8,154 bases of DNA, from NCBI GenBank assembly GCA_017391435.1, contig JAFOYS010000145.1, forward strand, positions 1-8,154, given 5' to 3'. The DNA comes from Alistipes sp. (GTDB taxonomy: Bacteria > Bacteroidota > Bacteroidia > Bacteroidales > Rikenellaceae). The notes beneath the pieces are model-generated. The model did no database searches and was not told the DNA's origin. It saw nothing but the letters and a program-made list of their open reading frames with translations. Shown in pieces: positions 1 to 4,849 of the stretch. The first letter of the stretch is position 1; each line of letters opens with the position of its first letter. Position numbers and translations under genes: made by a program.

Positions 1-35
1 AAGATAGGAACGCTGGTCGGCGTTCCTATCTTTTT
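1..35. terminator. Hairpin terminator next to the sirtuin stop codon
   Basis: A perfect 13-bp stem (1-13 AAGATAGGAACGC with 20-32) closes a 6-nt loop and is followed on the plus strand by T5 (31-35). On the minus strand it begins right after the sirtuin TAA (34-36), so it probably ends that transcript. On the plus strand it would serve a gene lying left of the window. Bidirectional use is inferred; the minus-strand T-tract, if any, lies outside the window. Confidence 0.8.
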
Positions 36-753
36 ACTCTTCACACTCAAGTTCTGCTCGTAACTGCTCTACAAGCTGCGGAACACCAATAGCTCCGCGC
101 TCTTTGATATGCGTCAGAGGGTTGCTAATCTTTGAGATATCTGGAGTGCCTGGGTCAACAAGGTAGATTGGTACTTGCTTGTCCCTGACAAAGTAGACAA
201 GGGCTGCGGCAGGGTAGACAACAAGCGATGTGCCTACGACAATCAGTATATCTGCCTGCTCGACAATTCTGCTTGCGATGTCAAACATCGGAACATCCTC
301 ACCAAAGAAGACAATATTTGGGCGGAGAAGCTCTCCATCCTCGCCACGGTCATCAAGGCCCTGCTCCCACCCCTCGTTAATGTCATATACAAGCTCTGGG
401 TTGACCTCCGAGCGCAGCTTCATCAGCTCGCCGTGTAGGTGGACAATATTTGTTGAGCCCGCCTGCTCGTGTAGGTTGTCTACATTCTGGGTTATCACGC
501 AGACATCGGCCCACTGCTCCATCTGCGCAATGGCTATATGGCCCGCATTAGGACGCTTTGTGAGAGACTCCTTGCGACGCATATTGTAGAACTCAATTAC
601 CTGAGCGCGGTTGCGCTTTATAGCCTCTGCGGTGCAGACATCCTCAATACGGTAGTTTGCCCAGAGGCCGTCTGAATCGCGGAATGTGGTAATACCACTA
701 TCGGCACTGACTCCTGCGCCGGTAAATACGACAATTTTTTTCTTCTGCTTCAT
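34..753 (-). CDS. cobB: NAD-dependent protein deacylase, Sir2 family, class III (SIRT5/CobB type)
   Basis: Cytoplasmic enzyme of 239 residues expected to remove acyl groups from protein lysines, using NAD and releasing nicotinamide and O-acyl-ADP-ribose. Seen: the NAD-binding GAGVSADSG motif with ITTFRD (residues 12-26), TQNVDNLHEQAG (88-99), the catalytic His in HLHG (His107), VGTS (173-176) and a late nucleotide-contact region near VDPG (199-202). FYNMRR supplies Tyr56 and Arg59 in the Y-x-x-R arrangement that reads negatively charged acyl groups in class III sirtuins, so desuccinylase activity is plausible. Odd: the segment between His107 and RPNIVFFGE (144-152), where family members usually carry a four-Cys zinc site, has no cysteine at all. 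Length and all other motifs look intact. Start: ATG at 751-753, followed by a Lys-rich MKQKKK. It is divergent from the lipoprotein gene and appears monocistronic. Confidence 0.93.
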   Translation of the reverse strand: MKQKKKIVVFTGAGVSADSGITTFRDSDGLWANYRIEDVCTAEAIKRNRAQVIEFYNMRRKESLTKRPNAGHIAIAQMEQWADVCVITQNVDNLHEQAGSTNIVHLHGELMKLRSEVNPELVYDINEGWEQGLDDRGEDGELLRPNIVFFGEDVPMFDIASRIVEQADILIVVGTSLVVYPAAALVYFVRDKQVPIYLVDPGTPDISKISNPLTHIKERGAIGVPQLVEQLRAELECEE

Positions 754-771
754 AGTTTCAAGACTTTACTA

Positions 772-805
772 TAAAGATACCCAAACTGTAGAAAATATTG
801 CTAAA
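772..805 (-). promoter_or_regulatory. Possible weak promoter of the sirtuin gene
   Basis: On the minus strand TATCTTTA (772-779) resembles the Bacteroidota -7 box TAnnTTTG except for its last base. A TTTA (802-805) lies 22 nt upstream in place of the TTTG -33 box. It would leave a leader of roughly 10 nt. It is the best candidate in this gap but clearly below consensus. Confidence 0.25.
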
Positions 806-868
806 AGTAGGAAAAATTTTTGAGAGACAGTCTATTCGCAGACATTTTCTGCCGATTCACAGAACTAT

Positions 869-902
869 TTTGGAGGTTAATAACACTTATTTACTATATT
901 TG
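869..902 (+). promoter_or_regulatory. Promoter of the lipoprotein-barrel operon
   Basis: TTTG (869-872), a 22-nt spacer and TATATTTG (895-902) match the Bacteroidota TTTG/TAnnTTTG pattern, with a spacer slightly longer than usual. Transcription would begin near 909, leaving a leader of about 50 nt before the ATG at 960. Confidence 0.6.
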
Positions 903-959
903 CAGAAAATAAGGCACGATTTTTAGTTCTTATTTCGTTTAACTAAAAAAGAGATTGCT

Positions 960-2072
960 ATGAATAGGTTTATATTTGTTATGTTGATGTCGGTAGCACT
1001 TAGCAGTTGCGCTGCTTTTAAGTCGGCATCTATAGGTGATGATCTATACACTTCGCACAGTCGCGTAGAGATTGCTGCCCGCCAGAAGGCTGAGGCAGAG
1101 GCTGCCCGAGCAGAGGCCGAGGCGCGAGCTGCCGCTTGGGAGGCTAAACTTGCTGAGGCGCGAGCTCTTGCTGCGGAGAGTGATTTTAAGGGGCTTACAA
1201 CCACTGACAACCCTTTTGGAAATGTCAATTATGACTCTGTGCTGGCAGATGACTATCAGAGCGCATATGCCCGCCGTCTGTATGGCTTTAGCTCGCCTTC
1301 GTACAAGATGCCATCGAGCTACTATACCTATCGTTATTCAGATGCTTATCAATACGCTTCTGCATACGACCCTGCATTTTATAACATTATGGTCTCTGGA
1401 GATCAGGTGTGGGTAGAGCCTAAGTATATCACATCTATGTTTGGTACTTGGGGTGCTGCGGTTGCAGTGCCGTCATATGGCTGGTACTACGGCTGGGCAA
1501 GACCTTCATACAGTTGGTGGTATGGATATCCGCGCTACTCGTGGTATGATTGGAATTGGGGCTGCGGATACGACCCATATTGGGGTTGGACTTGGGGCTT
1601 TGGCTGGGGTGGATACCCTTATCATCCGGGATTTATCCCACCACACCACCATCATCACTACTATCCACCTCACTATGGCGGTGGTCACGGTCACCACAGT
1701 AGACCTACTATAGCTGTGCGTCCAAACTCTTCACGCCCAGGTGGTCGTCCATCTTATATCTCTGGTGGCGGTGAGGCTACTCTGCGCCCTTCATATGGTA
1801 GCGGTGGTAGCAGTAGCAATAGAACACAGTACCGTAGCGGAACTGTAACAGGTAGCGGAAGCTATCGCGGCAATGCTGGTAGTCGTGGCAGTAGCAGCTC
1901 GCAGTATCGCGGCAGTAGCAACAGCTCAACCCGTAATAGCAACTCATTCAACCAGCGCAATGATAACAACTCATTCCGTGGCTCATCAAGCTATGGCGGT
2001 CACTCGGGAGGTTACTCTGGCGGCGGACTCTCGTCAGGGGGTAGCCACGGTGGTGGTCAGGGCAGACGATAG
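960..2072 (+). CDS. Predicted lipoprotein with Ala/Glu helix, Trp/Tyr-rich core, His cluster and Gly/Ser tail
   Basis: A 370-residue protein I cannot assign to a named family. Residues 1-16 form a short signal sequence ending in the lipobox LSSC (Cys17), so it is probably lipidated and envelope-anchored. Residues 36-75 are an Ala/Glu/Arg-rich stretch likely to be helical or coiled-coil. Residues 171-222 are extremely aromatic (11 Trp, 12 Tyr, 1 Phe in 52 positions) with Gly and Pro between. Then come five consecutive His (229-233) and more His at 238, 243, 245 and 246. From about 255 the chain is Gly/Ser/Arg/Asn-rich with loose repeats such as QYRSG, SYRG and QYRG, ending in GQGRR. This suggests a structured middle and a disordered, surface-exposed tail; metal or glycan contact by the His/aromatic part is speculation. 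It is followed after 44 nt by the barrel gene, so co-expression and a shared envelope role are likely. Start: first ATG, 50 nt after the predicted transcription start. Confidence 0.85.
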   Translation: MNRFIFVMLMSVALSSCAAFKSASIGDDLYTSHSRVEIAARQKAEAEAARAEAEARAAAWEAKLAEARALAAESDFKGLTTTDNPFGNVNYDSVLADDYQSAYARRLYGFSSPSYKMPSSYYTYRYSDAYQYASAYDPAFYNIMVSGDQVWVEPKYITSMFGTWGAAVAVPSYGWYYGWARPSYSWWYGYPRYSWYDWNWGCGYDPYWGWTWGFGWGGYPYHPGFIPPHHHHHYYPPHYGGGHGHHSRPTIAVRPNSSRPGGRPSYISGGGEATLRPSYGSGGSSSNRTQYRSGTVTGSGSYRGNAGSRGSSSSQYRGSSNSSTRNSNSFNQRNDNNSFRGSSSYGGHSGGYSGGGLSSGGSHGGGQGRR

Positions 2073-2081
2073 TCTGGTATG

Positions 2082-2116
2082 AAAAGTGTATAAACAGTTA
2101 AAAAGTGCAAACAGTT
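2082..2116 (+). repeat. Imperfect tandem repeat just before the barrel gene start
   Basis: Two adjacent units share AAAAGTG and AAACAGTT: 2082-2099 (middle TAT) and 2101-2116 (middle C). The second unit ends exactly at the ATG at 2117. The pair fills most of the 44-nt gap between the lipoprotein stop and the next gene, and forms its translation-initiation region. Confidence 0.7.
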
Positions 2117-3763
2117 ATGAGAAAGATAGCAACATTGCTTTGCTCCGTTCTACTACTTTGTGGCGTGGCAAAGGGTAGAAATTATGACGCGGGCGGAGTC
2201 GTTATAGATCCGAGTACAATCACTGCGTTTGATATATTCAACAGTGCCCATACGCAGTTCAACACAATTACCGCTCGTTCGGCAGCTATGGCTGGCGCAA
2301 TGACATCGTTGGGTGCAGACGCCTCGTCTATGAGCATCAACCCTGCGGGTCTTGGTATGTACCAAACAAACGAGCTGACCTTTACGCCGATGATGAGCTT
2401 CACCCGCTCAAAGACCAACGCTCAGTCGTTTGGCTCAAATAACAAGAACCGCTTTGCTGTCGGCAACCTCGGCTTTGTGGTAAAGCTTCGCGAGAGCTCT
2501 ACGGGCGTTACAGCAGTAAATATGGGACTATCGTACAACCGCCTTGCGGACTACAACTACAGATACTCATTATCTAATGCGGGTTTTGCCAGCAATGCCT
2601 CTATAGCAGATGTTTATGCCGGACAGTTAACCGCTGGCGGCATAACTTCGGCGCAGTTGAAGAAGAACTACGACGGTTTTGGTAATTTCCTCTGGTCGAG
2701 CTATGATCCTACATATTGGGGTGCCATTTTGGGCTACAAGACAGGCCTTGTAGGGGATGGCTCTGGTCGTTGGGGTAGAGATATGTTGACCGCTCAGGCT
2801 CAGGTTGGCAGCGCGGCTGTTGTAGAGAGCAAGGGTAGTGCTGGCGAGTGGGTTTGGTCGTTAGGAATAAACTTCAACAGCAAGTTCTATCTGGGTATGA
2901 ACCTTGCCGCTACTGTTATCAATCAGCAGAAGTCTATCTACTACGGCGAGGAGTATCGCTACGCCTCTGAGCCGCAGTTAAACTACCGTATGGACTACTT
3001 TAACTACGACCAGCAGACCAGAGTAAAGGGTACGGGCGTGAACTTTAAGATTGGTGGTATCTATCGCCCTATAGAGAACCTGAGAATCGGCGTTGCGTTC
3101 CACACTCCGACATACTATAATGTTACATATAGCTATCAGGGTGGTATGACTTCGGCTGTCAAGGCAATAAACAATGTTGATGAGTATACTGTTGACAGCA
3201 AGGGCTATATCAACCCTCCATTCTCGGAGAGTACAGAGGTGCTTATTGACGATGGCGACTACAGTTGGCGATACACAACACCTATGCGACTTATGGCGGG
3301 CGTGTCGTATACTATTGCCAAGCAGCTGATACTCTCGGTAGACTATGAGCGTAGTTGGTACAACACTATGCGAATGAAAAATTCGCCATATGGCCCACTC
3401 TATAAGGGATTTATCAAGGATGAGTTTGAGGGGTCAAATACTCTTCGCGCAGGTGCTGAGTGGAGATTTATTCCGCAGATGGCTGTGCGTCTTGGTTATG
3501 GTTTTTGTAACGGTGCGCTGGATGATGACGACGAGATCTACTCCTCTGCAGTTATCTACCGCACAGAGTATATGAGTACAGGACTTGGTATTGCGCTATC
3601 AAAGCACTTTACTATAGATGTGGCCTATATGTATGCCAAGAACAATCTTACTCCGTACAAGACCTTCTATGGTTACAATACTGGTGAAGACTTTGCTTCG
3701 CCGACCTTCAAGAGCACAATCTCTCGTCACAATGCGATGTTGACCCTTACAGTAAAGTTTTAG
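2117..3763 (+). CDS. Outer-membrane beta-barrel protein, OMPP1/FadL/TodX-like
   Basis: A 548-residue exported protein. Residues 1-20 look like a Sec signal peptide (MRK, then a Leu/Val-rich core, cleavage likely near AKG-R). The mature N-terminus carries ARSAAMAGAMTSLGAD and the INPAGLG motif (74-80), characteristic of the Bacteroidota OMPP1/FadL-type transporters often auto-labelled 'hemin receptor'. The rest is full of alternating aromatic/polar strands (for example VSYTIAKQLILSVDYERSW) and ends in LTLTVKF, with a terminal Phe as in barrel proteins inserted by the BAM machinery. Family members move hydrophobic compounds across the outer membrane; the substrate here cannot be read from sequence. 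I prefer the ATG at 2117 over an in-frame GTG at 2105, because MRK directly starts a normal signal peptide. Probably in operon with the upstream lipoprotein. Confidence 0.88.
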   Translation: MRKIATLLCSVLLLCGVAKGRNYDAGGVVIDPSTITAFDIFNSAHTQFNTITARSAAMAGAMTSLGADASSMSINPAGLGMYQTNELTFTPMMSFTRSKTNAQSFGSNNKNRFAVGNLGFVVKLRESSTGVTAVNMGLSYNRLADYNYRYSLSNAGFASNASIADVYAGQLTAGGITSAQLKKNYDGFGNFLWSSYDPTYWGAILGYKTGLVGDGSGRWGRDMLTAQAQVGSAAVVESKGSAGEWVWSLGINFNSKFYLGMNLAATVINQQKSIYYGEEYRYASEPQLNYRMDYFNYDQQTRVKGTGVNFKIGGIYRPIENLRIGVAFHTPTYYNVTYSYQGGMTSAVKAINNVDEYTVDSKGYINPPFSESTEVLIDDGDYSWRYTTPMRLMAGVSYTIAKQLILSVDYERSWYNTMRMKNSPYGPLYKGFIKDEFEGSNTLRAGAEWRFIPQMAVRLGYGFCNGALDDDDEIYSSAVIYRTEYMSTGLGIALSKHFTIDVAYMYAKNNLTPYKTFYGYNTGEDFASPTFKSTISRHNAMLTLTVKF

Positions 3764-3775
3764 TAGGGTGAGTAC

Positions 3776-3812
3776 AAAAAATTAGCAGAGGCTGTCTAAC
3801 AGTCTCTGCTAA
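3776..3812 (-). terminator. Minus-strand terminator of the sigma factor unit
   Basis: A 14-bp stem (3782-3795 TTAGCAGAGGCTGT with 3799-3812, one G-T wobble) encloses a 3-nt loop. On the minus strand it is followed by T6 (3781-3776), the textbook arrangement; on the plus strand it is followed by GTGTTTCA, so it should act mainly on leftward transcripts. Its presence here implies that the sigma factor transcript continues leftward to about 3776. The stop codon of the candidate small ORF sits in the loop. Confidence 0.85.
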
Positions 3813-3924
3813 GTGTTTCACGGAGGATGGTGTCAAGATAGAGCAGTTCGGCATCGCCGCAAATAACATAGTCTAAAAGTAGATCCTCATCGCGTGTACA
3901 ATACAAAGGGTCGAGTTGATACAT
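3796..3924 (-). CDS. Candidate 42-residue acidic protein downstream of the sigma factor
   Basis: A small reading frame I do not recognise: 42 residues from ATG (3922-3924) to TAG (3796-3798). The product starts MYQLDPLYC and ends in ETLSRDC. It has about ten Asp/Glu against four Lys/Arg, three Cys (9, 22 and 42) and a Leu/Asp/Tyr-rich middle (DLLLDYVICGD). It has no membrane segment or signal peptide. It lies 58 nt after the sigma gene on the same strand, and a strong same-strand terminator begins in its last codons, so it is probably within the sigma transcript. No Shine-Dalgarno is visible; the ATG is at the edge of a hairpin (3923-3972) that could hide it. An alternative in-frame TTG lies two codons upstream. 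It could be a chance frame in a 3' untranslated region; the placement makes a real gene plausible, not proven. Confidence 0.4.
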   Translation of the reverse strand: MYQLDPLYCTRDEDLLLDYVICGDAELLYLDTILRETLSRDC

Positions 3925-3978
3925 AGGCAATCGGTTTTATAAGTGAGTCACTAAATAAACGCGGTTGCCTATCTTTTT
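3923..3978 (+). terminator. Plus-strand terminator of the lipoprotein-barrel operon, long imperfect palindrome
   Basis: An 11-bp stem (3923-3933 with 3962-3972, one wobble) is followed by CTTTTT (3973-3978) on the plus strand. The 28-nt loop is itself palindromic around AGTGAGTCACT (3942-3952), so the 50-bp element can fold as one extended, interrupted hairpin. On the minus strand no T-tract follows, so it should end rightward transcripts only. There it forms the leader of the candidate small ORF and includes part of its ATG. Confidence 0.65.
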
Positions 3979-3982
3979 ATTG

Positions 3983-4567
3983 TTAGCTGAGCGATAAATT
4001 TCTCTCTTTAATCATCTTTCTGAGATTTATCAGCGCGTAGCGCATACGACCAAGGGCGGTATTGATGCTAACACCTGTGTAGTCTGCAATCTCCTTAAAA
4101 GAGAGGTCAGAGTAGTAGCGGAGCATAACAACCTCGCGCTGCTCGTCTGGCAGCAGCTCTACAAGGGCGCGGATGTCGGTGTCTATCTGCTCGCTAATCA
4201 TACTATCCTCAATGCTCTTGTCGGCATACTTTAGTGTTCCGAGCACATTGTATCCAGCATTTGACTCGTTTATAGAGTTGTTGCTCTTCTGAGAGCGGAA
4301 ATAGTCCAGCGCCTTGTTGTGGGCTATGCGTAGCAACCACGAGAGGAACTTACCCTTGTCAGTATAACGACCCTCGTCAATAACTCTTACGGCCTTTATA
4401 AAGGTCTCCTGAGCAATGTCGGCAGCAGTGTCGCTATCCCCGACCATCATACGGACATAGTCACGGACACGACGATTATATTTTTCTATCAGAGTGGAAA
4501 TAGCACTCTTATTGCCCTGCAGATAACTATTAAGCAACTCGCGGTCGCTTGAGTTCAGTGCGTTCAT
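3983..4567 (-). CDS. RNA polymerase sigma factor, sigma-70 family, ECF type
   Basis: Promoter-selecting subunit of RNA polymerase, 194 residues, typical for an ECF factor with only regions 2 and 4. Region 2 spans roughly residues 9-95: YLQGNKSAISTLIEKY, then DIAQETFIKAV (50-60) that contacts core polymerase, and FLSWLLRIAHNKALDYFR (74-91) for -10 recognition. A Ser/Asn-rich linker (92-115) follows. Region 4 spans about 130-188, with LPDEQREVVMLRYYSDLSFKEIA and the helix-turn-helix around GVSINTALGRMRYALINLRK, which reads the -35 element. No FecR-like or zinc-binding anti-sigma gene is adjacent; the only same-strand neighbour downstream is a candidate 42-residue ORF. Start: ATG preceded by a clear AAAGGAG. 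The regulon is unknown. The neighbouring envelope genes could be targets, but nothing in the sequence shows it. Confidence 0.93.
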   Translation of the reverse strand: MNALNSSDRELLNSYLQGNKSAISTLIEKYNRRVRDYVRMMVGDSDTAADIAQETFIKAVRVIDEGRYTDKGKFLSWLLRIAHNKALDYFRSQKSNNSINESNAGYNVLGTLKYADKSIEDSMISEQIDTDIRALVELLPDEQREVVMLRYYSDLSFKEIADYTGVSINTALGRMRYALINLRKMIKERNLSLS

Positions 4568-4573
4568 ATTCTT

Positions 4574-4580
4574 CTCCTTT
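4574..4580 (-). promoter_or_regulatory. Shine-Dalgarno-like site of the sigma factor gene
   Basis: AAAGGAG on the minus strand, 6 nt before the ATG at 4567. It is the only strong Shine-Dalgarno seen before a gene in this window, where most starts have A/T-rich leaders, and it fixes the sigma factor start. Confidence 0.7.
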
Positions 4581-4653
4581 CTTAAAAAATGTTCAGAGTA
4601 GAATTCTTCCTATAGGCAATAAGTGTTTTAGAGTTTAACATTAGTTTGTAATG

Positions 4654-4685
4654 CAAAGATAGATATGTTTTTTTAAACTTCCAAA
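4654..4685 (-). promoter_or_regulatory. Consensus Bacteroidota promoter of the sigma factor gene
   Basis: On the minus strand TTTG (4685-4682), exactly 20 nt, then TATCTTTG (4661-4654) is a full match to TTTG-N19-21-TAnnTTTG, the housekeeping sigma pattern. Transcription would start near 4647, giving a leader of about 80 nt. A small dyad (4639-4643 CATTA with 4649-4653 TAATG) overlaps the expected start. The sigma gene therefore seems expressed from the housekeeping promoter, though autoregulation at another site is not excluded. Confidence 0.8.
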
Positions 4686-4771
4686 TTTAAATGACAACTT
4701 AACTTTACATTTTTTTGACCGTTAACCGAGCAAATATCGTGCCCAGATGCTATTTAGAGGCTGTTTTTAAT

Positions 4772-4805
4772 AAAAAATCACTCCACAGCCGAAGCGGTGA
4801 AGTGA
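4772..4805 (-). terminator. prfC terminator with UUCG tetraloop
   Basis: On the minus strand a 12-bp stem (4805-4794 with 4789-4778, one wobble and one mismatch) is closed by C(UUCG)G, an exceptionally stable tetraloop, and followed by T6 (4777-4772). It lies 44 nt after the prfC stop and separates prfC from the downstream sigma factor promoter. Confidence 0.88.
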
Positions 4806-4849
4806 CTATTTAGAACGGTAAAACGACCATTTACACCATAATAAAGCCC

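Noticed and set aside
175..589. Plus-strand open frames inside the sirtuin gene
   Set aside because: They are complements of a clearly conserved minus-strand protein and resemble no family.
838..852. Small hairpin GCAGA/TCTGC upstream of the lipoprotein promoter
   Set aside because: Only a 5-bp stem with a 5-nt loop. Too weak to call an operator or terminator.
923..1713. Alternative frames over the Ala-rich and His/Trp-rich parts of the lipoprotein gene
   Set aside because: They are low-complexity shadows of biased codons (Ala/Ser/Arg-rich or Thr/Ile-rich runs).
2105..2116. GTG start for the barrel gene, four codons upstream
   Set aside because: The ATG at 2117 begins a standard signal peptide (MRK...). 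The GTG lies inside the tandem repeat.
3764..3982. Small regulatory RNA in the convergent intergenic region
   Set aside because: I found no promoter-like TTTG/TAnnTTTG pair inside it; the two hairpins are explained as terminators.
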